Origin: Lacimicrobium alkaliphilum
GTDB lineage: Bacteria; Pseudomonadota; Gammaproteobacteria; Enterobacterales; Alteromonadaceae
Length of the DNA stretch: 64,000 nt
NCBI RefSeq assembly: GCF_001466725.1
Contig: NZ_CP013650.1
Coordinates: forward strand, 1,674,001-1,738,000
Direction: 5' to 3'
Shown here: piece after piece, positions 26,793 to 36,956 of the stretch
Layout of the letters: every line of letters begins with the position of its first letter
Position numbering within the stretch: position 1 is the first letter of the stretch
Position numbers and translations under genes: made by a program
Notes under the pieces: model-generated
Databases searched by the model: none
Seen by the model: only the letters and a program-made list of their open reading frames with translations
What the model was told of the DNA's origin: nothing

Positions 26793-27272
26793 TTAGGCGC
26801 TGTGCTTCATAATTCGTTCTTTCTGGCGTTCCCAGTCACGGTTTTTCACCGTATCCCGCTTGTCCTGGTTGTGTTTACCCTTGGCAAGGTAGATTTCTAC
26901 CTTTACCCAGCACTTCTTCCAGTACATGGCGGTAGCGACTATCGAATAGCCCTGACGTTCACGGGCACCGATCAGGCGATTGATTTCCCGTTGTTTTAAC
27001 AGCAGTTTACGGGATCGGTCAGGATCGCACACCACATGGCTGGAGGCTTCCTTCAGCGGCTGAATACTGCAGCCCAGTAAAAAAGCTTCGCCATTGTGGA
27101 TAATCACATAACTGTCGGAGAGGTTGACCTTACCGGCACGGATGCTTTTGACTTCCCAGCCCTGTAGTGACAGACCTGCTTCGAACTTATCTTCGAGGAA
27201 ATACTCGTGGCGGGCTTTTTTATTCAGCGCAATGGTGCTGCTTTGTTTGGATTTGTTCGTCTTTTTGTTCAT
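26793..27272 (-). CDS. smpB: SsrA-binding protein SmpB
   Basis: SmpB binds tmRNA and places it in the ribosomal A site. About 159 aa from ATG at 27272. Family blocks are [43 protein letters not shown] and the basic C-terminal tail [17 protein letters not shown], whose helix enters the mRNA channel. The frame is open upstream to 27290 without a good site. TATAAT lies only 7 nt upstream of this ATG, so the main transcript might be leaderless. It is next to ssrA on the same strand. Confidence 0.95.
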   Translation of the reverse strand: MNKKTNKSKQSSTIALNKKARHEYFLEDKFEAGLSLQGWEVKSIRAGKVNLSDSYVIIHNGEAFLLGCSIQPLKEASSHVVCDPDRSRKLLLKQREINRLIGARERQGYSIVATAMYWKKCWVKVEIYLAKGKHNQDKRDTVKNRDWERQKERIMKHSA

Positions 27273-27455
27273 CGGCGGTATTATACTCAAGTTGCCTTAA
27301 AGCACCAGTATCCTCAGCGGTAAAAGCTGTAGCGGGCCTGCATCTTGAAGCAAATTAGGGTTATACTGCAACGAATTTTTTATTAGCGGCTGGCAGGCCT
27401 GTCGTTATATCCGTGTTGCTCCTTTTTTTGGGTGGAGCGTAGTAAGGGAGTTTTG

Positions 27456-27893
27456 ATGGCGAATGTGAATCGTAGTGCACTGGTTAGCTACAGTGCTGAG
27501 TCCATGTTTGATCTGGTCAACGATGTTGATGCCTATCCGCAGTTTCTGCCCGGTTGCGCCGAGACAAGGGTGCATGAAGCCGATGAAAACCATATGAAAG
27601 CCTCGATCCTGATCAGTAAAGGCGGTTTGCGCCAGTGGTTCACCACCCAAAACCAGCTTAAGCGCGGTGAATATATTCGTATGGAACTGATTGAGGGTCC
27701 TTTCAGCCATTTAACCGGCGGCTGGCGCTTTACGCCCTTGTCTGAGGATGCCTGTAAAATCGAACTGGATCTGCAGTTTGAATTTGCCAGTCGTCTGGCT
27801 CAGGCGGCATTTGGAAAAATCTTCAGCAGCGTTGCCAGTAATATGGTGGCGGCCTTTACCCAGCGGGCCAGGGAGGTTTACGGTGACAGATAA
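27456..27893 (+). CDS. ratA: RatA, START/Coq10-domain protein (ribosome-associated toxin family)
   Basis: A 145-aa START-fold protein. The ATG at 27456 follows AAGGGAG; an earlier in-frame start at 27432 has no site. Blocks [32 protein letters not shown] and [13 protein letters not shown] are family hallmarks (shown in part). In E. coli RatA binds the 50S subunit and blocks subunit joining; the fold also matches Coq10-type ubiquinone-binding proteins, so the role here could be either. It is divergent from smpB and overlaps ratB by 11 bp, as in E. coli. Confidence 0.92.
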   Translation: MANVNRSALVSYSAESMFDLVNDVDAYPQFLPGCAETRVHEADENHMKASILISKGGLRQWFTTQNQLKRGEYIRMELIEGPFSHLTGGWRFTPLSEDACKIELDLQFEFASRLAQAAFGKIFSSVASNMVAAFTQRAREVYGDR

Positions 27894-28242
27894 ACAGATT
27901 CGCCTGGAAGTGACCTATGCCTTACCGGATCAGCAGGCGTTGCTGGAGGTGGTGGTAGAGCAGGGGGCTACGGTTGAGCAGGCGATTAAGGCCTCGGGGA
28001 TACTGCGTCGTTTTCCGCAGATCGATCTGCAAAACAGTAAAGTCGGTATCTGGTACAAAAGCTGTAAACTCGATGATCAGCCCAAAGAAGGGGATCGAAT
28101 CGCCATCTACCGGCCACTGATCGCCGATCCCAAGGAAGTCAGACGGCGCAGGGCGGAGAAAGCCAAACAGGAAGGCCGCGCTGACAAAGTCACCGGCGGC
28201 CGGGTGAATCCCTTAAAACGAAAAGAGCAGGGGGCAGAGTAG
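27883..28242 (+). CDS. ratB: RatB/RnfH-family protein
   Basis: A 119-aa ubiquitin-like-fold protein of the RnfH family. Starts at GTG 27883 inside the end of ratA, with GGGAGG upstream. Blocks: [46 protein letters not shown] and [20 protein letters not shown]. The tail is Lys/Arg-rich. It is the usual companion of ratA. The role is unknown; it is not a confirmed antitoxin for RatA. Confidence 0.92.
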   Translation: MTDKQIRLEVTYALPDQQALLEVVVEQGATVEQAIKASGILRRFPQIDLQNSKVGIWYKSCKLDDQPKEGDRIAIYRPLIADPKEVRRRRAEKAKQEGRADKVTGGRVNPLKRKEQGAE

Positions 28243-28287
28243 TCCCGGGCTGATTTGTGGCCAGCCCGATATTCTTTATGCTGGGTA

Positions 28288-28647
28288 TTATTCTGGTTGC
28301 GGATCCAGTGGGGTATTAAAACTCTCTGGCTGGTCAAAATCACCCTGCATGGTGGTCAGCGCACCCTCTTCAAACTCCAGAATCAGCTCTTTACGCACAT
28401 CTTCACCGCTCATACCGCGTTTCATGGTGTAAACGTAATACCATTTGTCTTCATTGAAGGCATCTTCCACCACGGGTTTGCCGAGTATAAAAGCCACCTG
28501 TTCCTTGCTCATTTGTACCCGCAGTTTATCGATATCATCCTGATCCAGATAGTTACCCTGGGGAATATCAATACGGTAAATCCAGCTCTGACAGGCTTGC
28601 AGGCTGAAGATAAGGACGAGGCTGATTAAGAGTTTTTTATAGGTCAT
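28288..28647 (-). CDS. bamE: Outer membrane assembly lipoprotein BamE
   Basis: BamE is a small lipoprotein subunit of the BAM complex that inserts outer-membrane beta-barrels. The ATG at 28647 opens a signal peptide with lipobox SLQAC and Gln at +2; an earlier in-frame start (28677) would spoil it. The mature domain has the SmpA/OmlA blocks QGNYLDQDDIDKLRVQMSKEQV (shown in part), FILGKPV, and KWYYVYTM. About 119 aa is the normal size. Convergent with ratB, upstream of which it lies in most gammaproteobacteria. Confidence 0.93.
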   Translation of the reverse strand: MTYKKLLISLVLIFSLQACQSWIYRIDIPQGNYLDQDDIDKLRVQMSKEQVAFILGKPVVEDAFNEDKWYYVYTMKRGMSGEDVRKELILEFEEGALTTMQGDFDQPESFNTPLDPQPE

Positions 28648-28731
28648 AGTAATTCGGTCTTCACTGAGTGGCTGCATCCTAACTTTTTGCCGGGAAACTG
28701 TCTACGCCAGATCGCCGGGATAAAACATAAA

Positions 28732-28765
28732 GCCCCGACAGATTTATTTTTCATACAGCCGGGGC
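28732..28765 (-). terminator. Terminator-like hairpin after recN
   Basis: On the minus strand GCCCCG and CGGGGC (28760-28765 with 28732-28737) bracket an AT-rich loop and are followed by a T-rich stretch (TTTATGTTTT). Long loop, so moderate. Confidence 0.45.
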
Positions 28766-28780
28766 GCCGTTTAAGAGCGC

Positions 28781-30436
28781 TTAACCTGCGAGAAGTTCCC
28801 TGGCATTGGCCAGAGCAGTTGGGGTGAGCTTATCGCCGGTTAACAAACGGGCCAGCTCTTCCACTCTTTGTTCCTGCTCCAGTGCCTGCATATGGGTCTC
28901 TGTGGTACTGCCGTCACTGAATTTAGTCACCAGCATCTGATTGTGAGCACTGGCTGCCACCTGCGGCAGATGGGTCACACAAAGCACCTGGGCCTTTTCA
29001 CCGAGCTTACGCAGCAACTGGCCGACAACAGAAGCGGTAGGGCCGCTGATGCCGGAATCGACTTCATCAAATATCAGGGTGGGCACCTGGTGGCTGGTGA
29101 TCACCTGTACCGCCAGGCCAATACGGGATAATTCACCCCCGGAGGCCACTTTTTCCAGCACCTCTGGTGGCTGCCCCGGGTTAGTGGCAACCAGTAAGTG
29201 AATTTGATCCAGTCCGTGGCGGCTGATGGTGGCACTGGGGTCGAATTCCACTTCCACCTCGACACAGGCCTGGGCCATGTTCATTTTACGGATACGCTGT
29301 TCAATCTCAGCGGCCAGTTTATTACCGGCCTGTTGTCTGGACTGGCTCAGTGCCTGTGCCTGCTGAACATAATCCTGTCTGAGTACGTCGAGCTTGTCAG
29401 CCAGCTGTTCAAGGCGGTCATCATCCTGCTGTAATTGCTGGTATTCCTGCAATAACTGCTGATGGTGCTGATACAGATTTTCCGGCACCACCTGATGCTT
29501 ACGGGCCAGTTCCATAGCCTTGGAAAAGCGCTCTTCTACCTGTTGCATCCGCAGTGGATCGATTTCCAGCCCTTCCACATAGTCGCGCAGTTGCACGGCC
29601 GCTTCGTCTATCTGAATACTGGCCTCAGAAAGCAGCTCGATAATAGGTACCAGGCTGGCATCCTGCTCCTGCAACTCAGACAACCTGTCTACCGCATGCT
29701 GAATCAGAGACAGGGCATTGATTTCATCGTCATCGTATAGCTGGTGAAAACTCAGTTGTGACTGCTCAAGCAAACTCTGGCTGTGGCTGAGGCGTTTGTG
29801 CTCTTTCTCCAGGCTGGCAAACTCTTCTTCCTCGATGGCAAAGTCATTGAGTTCCTGTACCTGATATTCAAGTAGCTGACGGCGTGCTTCGCGATGCTCC
29901 CGGTTTTGCAGCAAGGCCTGATAGTCCTGCTTACTTTTTTGCAACTGTTCAAAGGCCTGTCGGACCTTTTCCTGCAGCGGTTGATGAGCGGCAAAATCAT
30001 CCACAATGCGGCGCTGATTATCAGCCTTGAGCAGTTGCTGATGGGCATGCTGACCATGAATGCTGATCAACAGGTTACCCAGCACCTTAAGTTGTTGCAG
30101 TGAGGCGGGGATACCGTTGATGTAGGCTTTAGAGCGCCCTTCGGCGGAGATCACGCGGCGGATGATACATTCCTCGGTGTCCATGTCCTGTTCACTGAGC
30201 CAGCGCCTGGCCGAAGGTAAATCATCCAGAGTGAAGCTGGCCGTGATCTCGGCTTTTTTTGCGCCTTTTCGGACCATTGACGCTTCGGCTCTGTCGCCTA
30301 AACACAGCCCGAGGGCATCAATGGCTATAGATTTACCGGCGCCGGTCTCGCCGGTAACGGCTGTCATGCCCTGTGCGAACTCAATGTCGAGAGACTGAAC
30401 GATAGCAAAATGTCGAATAGAAAGTTGTACCAGCAT
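28781..30436 (-). CDS. recN: DNA repair protein RecN
   Basis: An SMC-like ATPase for double-strand-break repair, 551 aa, normal length. Walker A is VTGETGAGKSIAID near residue 30, a long coiled-coil arm runs through residues about 155-370 (Gln/Glu-rich, LLQEYQQLQQDDDRLEQLA), the ABC signature is VASGGELSRIGLA, and Walker B is LIFDEVDSGISG. It begins at ATG 30436 with GGGG 6 nt upstream. Two LexA boxes lie 10-45 bp before the start, so it is almost certainly SOS-induced. nadK is upstream in the same direction. Confidence 0.97.
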   Translation of the reverse strand: MLVQLSIRHFAIVQSLDIEFAQGMTAVTGETGAGKSIAIDALGLCLGDRAEASMVRKGAKKAEITASFTLDDLPSARRWLSEQDMDTEECIIRRVISAEGRSKAYINGIPASLQQLKVLGNLLISIHGQHAHQQLLKADNQRRIVDDFAAHQPLQEKVRQAFEQLQKSKQDYQALLQNREHREARRQLLEYQVQELNDFAIEEEEFASLEKEHKRLSHSQSLLEQSQLSFHQLYDDDEINALSLIQHAVDRLSELQEQDASLVPIIELLSEASIQIDEAAVQLRDYVEGLEIDPLRMQQVEERFSKAMELARKHQVVPENLYQHHQQLLQEYQQLQQDDDRLEQLADKLDVLRQDYVQQAQALSQSRQQAGNKLAAEIEQRIRKMNMAQACVEVEVEFDPSATISRHGLDQIHLLVATNPGQPPEVLEKVASGGELSRIGLAVQVITSHQVPTLIFDEVDSGISGPTASVVGQLLRKLGEKAQVLCVTHLPQVAASAHNQMLVTKFSDGSTTETHMQALEQEQRVEELARLLTGDKLTPTALANARELLAG

Positions 30437-30445
30437 CCTGAACCC

Positions 30446-30461
30446 CTGTTTACCTATACAG
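30446..30461. promoter_or_regulatory. LexA (SOS) box 1 of recN
   Basis: CTGTTTACCTATACAG fits CTGT-N8-ACAG exactly and lies 10 bp upstream of the recN start codon. Confidence 0.85.
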
Positions 30462-30465
30462 TTAA

Positions 30466-30481
30466 CTGTAACTATATACAG
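30466..30481. promoter_or_regulatory. LexA (SOS) box 2 of recN
   Basis: CTGTAACTATATACAG, again an exact CTGT-N8-ACAG, 4 bp from box 1 on the same helix side. The paired arrangement resembles recN in E. coli, which also has more than one box. Confidence 0.85.
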
Positions 30482-30562
30482 TTAAATATTCCTGTCCAGC
30501 ATCTGATTAAAATTTTTCCTCACCCCGAACACCTGACTCCTCGCACCTCACCCCTCTCCTCA

Positions 30563-31444
30563 CTAATACAGTTTGCTGCCCCAGCCAAGCTTGGCACGCA
30601 GCACGCTGAAATAGTTATAACTTTTAGGGTGGATAAGGCGCAGGGTATAGGGATTTTTGCGGATCCGGATCTCATCGCCAGGCAGCACGCTCAATACCAC
30701 ATGGCCATCACAACTTACCTGCAGGGTTTCGGTGTTGTCCTGAGAGATCACCAGTCGTATTTCACTGTTGGCATCCAGCACAATGGGCCGGCTGCTGAGG
30801 GTATGGGGAAACATTGGCACCAGGGTCAGGGCATCAAGGTTAGGCATCAGTATAGGGCCGCCGCCAGAGAGGGAATAGGCAGTGGAGCCGGTAGGCGTGG
30901 CGATAATCAGGCCGTCAGAGCGTTGGCTGAAGACAAACTGTTCATCCACATGCACCTCAAACTCCATCATATGGGCTACTTCGCTGTGGTGCACAACGGC
31001 CTCGTTAACCGCCGCATTACTGCTTTTAAGCTGATCATGGCGATACACTTCCACTTCCAGCAAAAAACGTTGTTCGGTGACGTAGTTCCCGGCAAAAATA
31101 TCGTCTAACTGGGTTTCAATATTATCCGGATGGATATCGGTTAAAAATCCCAGATTGCCCCGGTTAACGCCCACCACGCCCACATTAAAACGGGACAACA
31201 CCCTGGCAGCACCCAGCATATTACCGTCACCGCCCACCACTATGGCCAGATCGGCCTGTTTGCCAATACTGACCAAATCCATGACCTCGGCACCATCCTG
31301 ATCCAGCTCCAATGCCACCCGCTGTTCCACTAATACCCTGAACTGGTGGCTGGTGAGATAGTCGTATATCGCCCTCAGGCTTTCATTGGCTCCCTGATGA
31401 TTGGGTTTACCGATCAAGCCTATGGTTTTAAAGCGCTCTTGCAT
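30563..31444 (-). CDS. nadK: NAD kinase
   Basis: Phosphorylates NAD to NADP, in the cytoplasm. About 293 aa from ATG 31444. [12 protein letters not shown] is the family GGDG motif with catalytic Asp, [10 protein letters not shown] follows, and [17 protein letters not shown] is the NAD-binding block. The frame is open upstream to 31537, but that extension is hydrophobic and has no counterpart in the family. Divergent from grpE and upstream of recN, the same order as E. coli. Confidence 0.96.
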   Translation of the reverse strand: MQERFKTIGLIGKPNHQGANESLRAIYDYLTSHQFRVLVEQRVALELDQDGAEVMDLVSIGKQADLAIVVGGDGNMLGAARVLSRFNVGVVGVNRGNLGFLTDIHPDNIETQLDDIFAGNYVTEQRFLLEVEVYRHDQLKSSNAAVNEAVVHHSEVAHMMEFEVHVDEQFVFSQRSDGLIIATPTGSTAYSLSGGGPILMPNLDALTLVPMFPHTLSSRPIVLDANSEIRLVISQDNTETLQVSCDGHVVLSVLPGDEIRIRKNPYTLRLIHPKSYNYFSVLRAKLGWGSKLY

Positions 31445-31551
31445 GGCAATGGCCTGTTTCCGGTTGGAAAACAATTTGTCTTTTATCCTAATGCCAAAGA
31501 GGGTAACTGTCGCGGCAAATAATGCAATAGTCAGCAAGTCGTAAAAAAAAC

Positions 31552-31579
31552 CTTGAATCGTCGCAAACCAACCCCATTT
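31552..31579 (+). promoter_or_regulatory. Sigma-32-type heat-shock promoter of grpE
   Basis: CTTGAA (31552-31557), 14-nt spacer, CCCCATTT (31572-31579). This matches the sigma-32 pattern CTTGAAA-N11-16-CCCCATNT and lies about 45 bp upstream of the grpE ATG. Confidence 0.85.
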
Positions 31580-31623
31580 ACTGCTGCAACCTGAATTACA
31601 GACTTAGTTAGACGGAGAGCCGA

Positions 31624-32238
31624 ATGAGCAACGAGCAGCAGCCACAACAAGACGAGCAGCAGCCGGAAACTGAAATCAAGCAGGACAACCCGGCAGAGCA
31701 GGCTGCAGAGGAAGAGCAGAAGCTCAGTCCTGAGCAGCAGCGAATTGCAGAGCTGGAACAGGCGCTGGAGAACGCAGAAAACACCATCAGGGATCAGAAA
31801 GATTCTGTGCTCAGGGCCAGAGCGGATATGGAAAATGCCCGTAAACGGGCAGAAGCCGAAATCGATAAGGCCAGAAAGTTTGCGCTGGAGCGTTTTGCCG
31901 GTGAGCTGCTGACAGTAGTGGATAATCTGGAGCGCGCGCTGCAGGTGGCCGATGCCAGCAATGAGGCGGTGAAACCTTTAATTGAAGGGGTGGAGCTGAC
32001 GCACAAGTCATTTATCTCCACCATCGAGAAATTCGGTATCCAGGTGATTGACCCGCAGGGTGAGAGCTTTAATCCGGACCTGCATCAGGCGATGTCGATG
32101 CAGGAAAGCGCCGAGGTGGAGCCGAATTCTGTTATCGCTGTCATGCAAAAAGGCTATCAGCTTAACGGCCGTTTGTTACGTCCGGCCATGGTGATGGTAT
32201 CCCGCGCCCCCGAAGGTGGTGTGGATACCGAAGCATAA
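31624..32238 (+). CDS. grpE: Nucleotide exchange factor GrpE
   Basis: Releases ADP from DnaK. 204 aa with a Gln/Glu-rich disordered start (residues 1-40), a long dimerisation helix ([18 protein letters not shown]) and a C-terminal beta domain ([25 protein letters not shown]). The ATG follows CGGAGA. A sigma-32-type promoter is upstream. An inverted repeat between grpE and dnaK may terminate or attenuate read-through. Confidence 0.96.
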   Translation: MSNEQQPQQDEQQPETEIKQDNPAEQAAEEEQKLSPEQQRIAELEQALENAENTIRDQKDSVLRARADMENARKRAEAEIDKARKFALERFAGELLTVVDNLERALQVADASNEAVKPLIEGVELTHKSFISTIEKFGIQVIDPQGESFNPDLHQAMSMQESAEVEPNSVIAVMQKGYQLNGRLLRPAMVMVSRAPEGGVDTEA

Positions 32239-32298
32239 ACCTGAATTCGGCAGTTGACACACGGACGATAGCACATCTCCTTGATTCGGCTGGCTATA

Positions 32299-32343
32299 TG
32301 AAAAAATGCCTCATCACCAATAAGGTGACCACGGATTTTTTCA
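32299..32343 (+). terminator. Long hairpin between grpE and dnaK
   Basis: TGAAAAAAT (32299-32307) pairs with ATTTTTTCA (32335-32343), with inner CACC/GGTG. The right arm ends in a T-run, consistent with an intrinsic terminator after grpE, although a temperature-responsive or leader structure cannot be excluded. Confidence 0.5.
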
Positions 32344-32448
32344 TTACGCCATCCAAATCAGATAGATGCACTCTCGTCTCGCACGCAACTGCAGAATCCA
32401 GGTTAAACAATAGACACAAATTTACTGGGGATTTTTTTGCCCTTGTTA

Positions 32449-32474
32449 TTGAAAACAAGCACTGGCATCCCCAC
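32449..32474 (+). promoter_or_regulatory. Sigma-32-type promoter of dnaK
   Basis: TTGAAA (32449-32454), 14-nt spacer, CCCCAC (32469-32474), about 43 bp upstream of the dnaK ATG. The -10 is a partial match to CCCCAT. Confidence 0.7.
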
Positions 32475-32516
32475 AAAAGTAGCAACTGGTATTAACGAAT
32501 ATTTTGGAGTGGACTA

Positions 32517-34457
32517 ATGGGCAGAATCATTGGTATTGACTTAGGTACAACGAACTCATGTGTTGCCGTTCTTGACGGTGACAAACCTCGTGTTATTGAA
32601 AATGCAGAAGGGGATCGTACCACCCCCTCAATTATTGCTTTCACCAAAGACGGTGAAACGCTTGTCGGCCAGCCTGCCAAACGTCAGGCGGTAACGAATC
32701 CAAAAAACACCCTGTTTGCCATCAAGCGTTTGATTGGCCGTCGCTGGGAAGATAAAGAAGTGCAGCGTGATATCGATATCATGCCCTTCGGTATTATCAA
32801 AGCAGATAACGGTGATGCCTGGATTGAAGTGAACGACAAGAAGATGGCGCCGCCGCAGGTTTCTGCCGAAGTGCTGAAAAAGATGAAAAAGACCGCAGAG
32901 GATTACCTCGGTGAAGAAGTGACGGCTGCGGTGATTACCGTACCGGCCTACTTTAACGATTCTCAGCGTCAGGCCACAAAAGATGCCGGACGTATCGCCG
33001 GTCTGGAAGTAAAACGTATCATCAACGAACCCACAGCCGCTGCCCTTGCTTATGGCATGGACAAGAAAAAAGGCGACAACGTGGTTGCCGTTTATGACCT
33101 CGGTGGTGGTACCTTTGATATTTCCATTATCGAAATTGATGAAGTGGAAGGCGAGCACACCTTCGAAGTACTTGCCACCAACGGTGACACCCACTTAGGT
33201 GGTGAAGACTTTGATAACCGTCTGATCACCTATCTGGTCGATGAGTTCAAGAAAGATCAGGGTATGGATCTGCGTAAAGATCCGCTTGCCATGCAGCGAC
33301 TCAAAGAAGCGGCAGAAAAAGCCAAGATTGAACTGTCTTCTGCACAGCAGACAGAAGTCAATCTGCCTTATATTACCGCTGACGCGTCAGGTCCTAAACA
33401 CCTGACGATCAAAGTGACCCGTGCCAAGCTCGAATCACTGGTTGAAGATATGGTGAAAGAGTCCTTAGGGCCGGTTAAGCAGGCTCTGGCCGATGCAGAC
33501 CTGTCTGTGTCAGACATTAACGACATCATCATGGTTGGCGGCCAGACCCGTATGCCACTGGTGCAAAAATATGTAACGGAATTCTTTGGCAAAGAGCCGC
33601 GCAGAGATGTTAACCCCGATGAAGCCGTAGCAGTAGGTGCGGCGATTCAGGGGGGGGTACTGGCCGGTGATGTCAAAGACGTACTCTTGCTCGACGTTAC
33701 GCCACTGTCTCTGGGTATTGAAACCATGGGCGGTGTAATGACCAAGCTGATTGAGAAAAACACCACTATTCCGACCAAGAAGTCGCAGGTGTTCTCAACA
33801 GCAGAAGACAACCAGTCTGCGGTTACTGTGCATGTTATGCAGGGTGAACGTAAACAGGCTGCCGGTAACAAGTCACTGGGGCAATTCAACCTTGAGGGTA
33901 TCCGCCCGGCGATGCGTGGTGCACCACAGATTGAAGTGACCTTCGATCTTGATGCTGACGGCATCCTGCATGTGTCGGCTAAGGATAAAGACACCGGCAA
34001 AGAGCAGAAGATCACTATCCAGGCTTCAAGCGGTCTGTCTGAAGATGAAGTGAATCAAATGGTACAGGACGCCGAAGCGAACGCCGAAGCGGATAAGAAG
34101 TTTGAGGAACTGGTGCAGGCCCGTAACCAGGCTGACGGACTGGTACATTCCACCCGTAAGCAGGTTGAAGAGGCCGGCGATGCGCTGAGTGAGGAAGATA
34201 AGACTCAGATCGAAACCGCTGTCTCAGCACTGGAAGCGGCAATCAAGAGCGACGACAAGTCTGAGATTGAAGCCAAGACTCAGGAGCTGATCCAGGCCTC
34301 TGCCAAACTGATGGAAGTTGCTCAGGCCAAGGCCGCAGCGGAGGGAGCTGAAGGTGCAGCAGGCGGTGATGCCCAGTCATCTTCAGCCAAGGCGGATGAC
34401 GATGTGGTGGACGCCGAGTTTGAAGAAGTGAAAGACGACGATAAAAAGTCCTCTTAA
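32517..34457 (+). CDS. dnaK: Hsp70 chaperone DnaK
   Basis: ATP-driven chaperone. 646 aa. The N-terminal ATPase starts [15 protein letters not shown], with the phosphate-binding [13 protein letters not shown] and adenosine-binding [13 protein letters not shown]. The substrate-binding domain begins around [18 protein letters not shown], followed by the helical lid and an acidic tail ending [14 protein letters not shown]. The ATG follows TTTGGAG. It has its own heat-shock promoter separate from grpE and is followed by dnaJ 96 bp downstream. Confidence 0.98.
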   Translation: MGRIIGIDLGTTNSCVAVLDGDKPRVIENAEGDRTTPSIIAFTKDGETLVGQPAKRQAVTNPKNTLFAIKRLIGRRWEDKEVQRDIDIMPFGIIKADNGDAWIEVNDKKMAPPQVSAEVLKKMKKTAEDYLGEEVTAAVITVPAYFNDSQRQATKDAGRIAGLEVKRIINEPTAAALAYGMDKKKGDNVVAVYDLGGGTFDISIIEIDEVEGEHTFEVLATNGDTHLGGEDFDNRLITYLVDEFKKDQGMDLRKDPLAMQRLKEAAEKAKIELSSAQQTEVNLPYITADASGPKHLTIKVTRAKLESLVEDMVKESLGPVKQALADADLSVSDINDIIMVGGQTRMPLVQKYVTEFFGKEPRRDVNPDEAVAVGAAIQGGVLAGDVKDVLLLDVTPLSLGIETMGGVMTKLIEKNTTIPTKKSQVFSTAEDNQSAVTVHVMQGERKQAAGNKSLGQFNLEGIRPAMRGAPQIEVTFDLDADGILHVSAKDKDTGKEQKITIQASSGLSEDEVNQMVQDAEANAEADKKFEELVQARNQADGLVHSTRKQVEEAGDALSEEDKTQIETAVSALEAAIKSDDKSEIEAKTQELIQASAKLMEVAQAKAAAEGAEGAAGGDAQSSSAKADDDVVDAEFEEVKDDDKKSS

Positions 34458-34553
34458 GTGATCGATGCGGTCACATTGTGATTGCCGATAACGTCGGGCG
34501 CAGAGGATAACTCCTTTTGCGCCCGAGTTTGTATTCGGAGGCGAGCAAGCAAT

Positions 34554-35687
34554 ATGTCGAAGCGAGACTATTACGAAGCGTTAGGGGTATCCAGAGATGC
34601 CTCGGAGCGTGATATTAAAAAGGCCTATAAACGCCTGGCGATGAAATATCACCCTGACCGTAATCAGGGCGATAAGGCATTAGAGGAAAAGTTTAAGGAA
34701 GCACAGGAGGCATATGAGGTCTTAACCGATCCCCAGAAACGTGCAGCCTATGATCAATATGGTCACGCCGGTGTCGATCCTAATCGTGGCGGCGGTCATG
34801 GCGCGGGTCATGCCGATTTTGGTGATATTTTCGGTGATGTGTTTGGCGATATCTTTGGTGGTGGCCGCCGCCAGCAATCGCGGGCCCGTCAGGGCGCAGA
34901 TCTGCGCTATAACCTCGAGCTTTCTCTGGAAGAAGCCGTTCGCGGCAAGAATGTAGAGATCCGTATTCCTACTCTGGTGGGCTGTGATGAGTGCGACGGT
35001 TCAGGGGCTAAGAAAGGCTCCAGCCCCACCACTTGCCCTACCTGTCATGGTCAGGGCCAGGTACAGATGCGGCAGGGATTCTTTGCCGTACAACAGACCT
35101 GTCCTACCTGTTCCGGGCGCGGCAAAATTATTTCTGACCCCTGTCGTAAGTGTCATGGCCAGGGTCGGGTAGAGAAAAGTAAAACCCTGTCGGTGAAAGT
35201 GCCGGCCGGTGTCGATACCGGTGACAGGATTCGTTTATCCGGTGAAGGCGAAGCGGGAGAACTGGGCGGCCCTGCCGGTGATCTTTATGTGCAGGTGCAT
35301 ATCAAAGAGCACCCGATTTTTGTCCGTGATGGCAATAACCTCTATTGTGAGGTGCCTATCAGCTTTACCCGTGCGGCCCTCGGTGGTGAGGTGCATGTAC
35401 CGACTCTTGAAGGTAAGGTCAAACTGAAAATCTCCCCGGAAACCCAGACCGGACGTATGTTCCGTCTGCGTGGCAAGGGCGTGAAGTCGGTGCGTAACGG
35501 TGCCGTCGGCGATCTGATGTGTAAAGTTGTGGTGGAAACCCCGGTAAACCTCAACAGCAAACAGAAAGAGCTGCTTGAAGAGCTGGATAAATCCATGGGT
35601 ACCGGCGATGAAGCCGCCAAATACCGGCCCAAGGAGAAGGGCTTTTTCGACGGAGTGAAAAAGTTTTTTGATGATCTGACCGGCTGA
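34554..35687 (+). CDS. dnaJ: Hsp40 co-chaperone DnaJ
   Basis: Stimulates DnaK ATPase and delivers substrates. ATG at 34554, 377 aa, normal length; the long open extension upstream to 34482 has no family counterpart. The J domain has YHPDRNQGD with the HPD motif, followed by a Gly/Phe-rich linker ([17 protein letters not shown]), four zinc-binding CxxCxGxG repeats ([32 protein letters not shown]) and the C-terminal domain. A strong terminator closes the dnaK-dnaJ unit. Confidence 0.97.
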   Translation: MSKRDYYEALGVSRDASERDIKKAYKRLAMKYHPDRNQGDKALEEKFKEAQEAYEVLTDPQKRAAYDQYGHAGVDPNRGGGHGAGHADFGDIFGDVFGDIFGGGRRQQSRARQGADLRYNLELSLEEAVRGKNVEIRIPTLVGCDECDGSGAKKGSSPTTCPTCHGQGQVQMRQGFFAVQQTCPTCSGRGKIISDPCRKCHGQGRVEKSKTLSVKVPAGVDTGDRIRLSGEGEAGELGGPAGDLYVQVHIKEHPIFVRDGNNLYCEVPISFTRAALGGEVHVPTLEGKVKLKISPETQTGRMFRLRGKGVKSVRNGAVGDLMCKVVVETPVNLNSKQKELLEELDKSMGTGDEAAKYRPKEKGFFDGVKKFFDDLTG

Positions 35688-35711
35688 ACGGGCCCCGCTG
35701 AATAAGTACTT

Positions 35712-35747
35712 AAAAAACCACAAAACGACTCTGTTTTGTGGTTTTTT
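35712..35747 (+). terminator. Intrinsic terminator after dnaJ
   Basis: A 15-bp stem (AAAACCACAAAAC side 35712-35726 with 35733-35747), 6-nt loop, followed by a run of T. Works on both strands. Confidence 0.9.
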
Positions 35748-35803
35748 TCTATCCGGGATTAAATAAATCCAGCCGTAAGCAGGCGCAATCAAGTTGAGCA
35801 CTA

Positions 35804-35944
35804 TTACTTGTACTTAACCATCTGCTCGGTTTTCAACGCCTTGCCGATACGCCTTAACCATAACTCAATTCTGCTTTCCTGCACCCTTGCATTCTTTGCC
35901 TTGCCTGAGCTATCTTGCTGTTTTAATTTGGATTGGCTGTTCAT
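35804..35944 (-). CDS. Possible small basic protein, 46 aa
   Basis: A short frame divergent from the LysR regulator. Begins MNSQSKLKQQDSSGKAKN and ends KALKTEQMVKYK; highly basic, no membrane segment. AAGGA lies 10 nt upstream of the ATG. A longer open extension to 36097 crosses the LysR start and has a different, hydrophobic composition, so I do not include it. No family recognised. Could be a real small DNA/RNA-binding protein or chance. Confidence 0.35.
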   Translation of the reverse strand: MNSQSKLKQQDSSGKAKNARVQESRIELWLRRIGKALKTEQMVKYK

Positions 35945-36041
35945 CTTCGTGCTGTCCTTTAAATTATCTGCGAACAAATAATGGCGCAGGAGTGAACAGA
36001 AAACGAACGATAAATAATTAACTTTAAAATAAGTAAAACTT

Positions 36042-36956
36042 ATGGATAAGCGACTGAGACATATTGCATTACTGCGTTGTTTTGCGGCGGCGGCCAAACA
36101 TCAGAGTTACAGCGTGGCTGCGCGGGAACTGGCTATCACTCAGGCGGCGGTGAGTCAGCAAATTCGCAGCCTGGAACAGCAGTTGATGGTCAAGCTCTTC
36201 GCCCGCAAAGGGCGGGCAATGGTATTGACCAGTCAGGGCAGAACCTTACAGGAGTATGTTTCCAGAGCGTTTTCTCTGCTATCTGAAGGGTTTGATCGGG
36301 TACAGGTCGAGCCTGAGGAGGGGATCCTGAATGTTACCACTGGTCTGTCTTTTGCGTCGATCTGGCTGGTGCCGAGGTTATGGAGGTTTGCGGCATTATA
36401 TCCTTCGATCAACGTTAAAGTGTTTGTTTCTGTAGAACTGGAAGATGTGCGCCACTCAGGACTGGATGTTGCCATTCGTCAGGGGGATACCATTGACCCT
36501 TCAGTCTACAGTGAACTGTTATTTATCGATCCGGTATTCCCGGTCTGCTCCCCCAGTCTGATTGAAAAAAACAATATTCAGACGCCGGAGCAAATTGGTT
36601 GTTGTCAACTGGTTGAAGCCACAGGAAAGGGCCGGTTTAGTTGGAAAAACTGGTTTGATATTGCCGGCGTAAAAATGCACAGTAGTCAGATGAGCTGGCT
36701 GGAAGTGTCGACACTGGAGATGGGCATCAATGCCGTGATGGCCGGTCAGGGAGTGTGTCTGGCGTCATCTTGTCTGGTCTCGGATCTGATTAAGAACGGG
36801 TTATTGGCCAAACCTTTTAATATCAGTATTGAACCCGGGCAGCGTTTTACTTTGCTGTACGATCAGGACTCACCGCGCATCGCCAGGATTAAAGTGTTCA
36901 GCGAATGGTTGAAGCAGGAATTGAAGCGCGCCGGTATTGCTACACAGCAAGGTTAG
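36042..36956 (+). CDS. LysR-type transcriptional regulator (GcvA-like)
   Basis: A 304-aa LTTR. The winged HTH lies at about residues 8-65 (FAAAAKHQSYSVAARELAITQAAVSQQIRSLEQQL, shown in part), followed by a linker helix and a periplasmic-binding-protein-like effector domain (LNVTTGLSFASIWLVPRL; DVAIRQGDT; GINAVMAGQGVCLASSCLV). The effector domain resembles the GcvA/AmpR group. Its neighbour on the other strand is only a doubtful small gene, and the next genes on its own strand start about 195 bp downstream. Targets unknown. Confidence 0.88.
   Translation: MDKRLRHIALLRCFAAAAKHQSYSVAARELAITQAAVSQQIRSLEQQLMVKLFARKGRAMVLTSQGRTLQEYVSRAFSLLSEGFDRVQVEPEEGILNVTTGLSFASIWLVPRLWRFAALYPSINVKVFVSVELEDVRHSGLDVAIRQGDTIDPSVYSELLFIDPVFPVCSPSLIEKNNIQTPEQIGCCQLVEATGKGRFSWKNWFDIAGVKMHSSQMSWLEVSTLEMGINAVMAGQGVCLASSCLVSDLIKNGLLAKPFNISIEPGQRFTLLYDQDSPRIARIKVFSEWLKQELKRAGIATQQG

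Noticed and set aside
26535..26999. A 154-codon plus-strand frame
   Set aside because: Antisense to tmRNA and smpB, both firmly identified.
30410..31108. A 232-codon plus-strand frame
   Set aside because: Antisense to nadK and crosses the LexA boxes of recN; composition (many His/Gln) is typical of a shadow frame.
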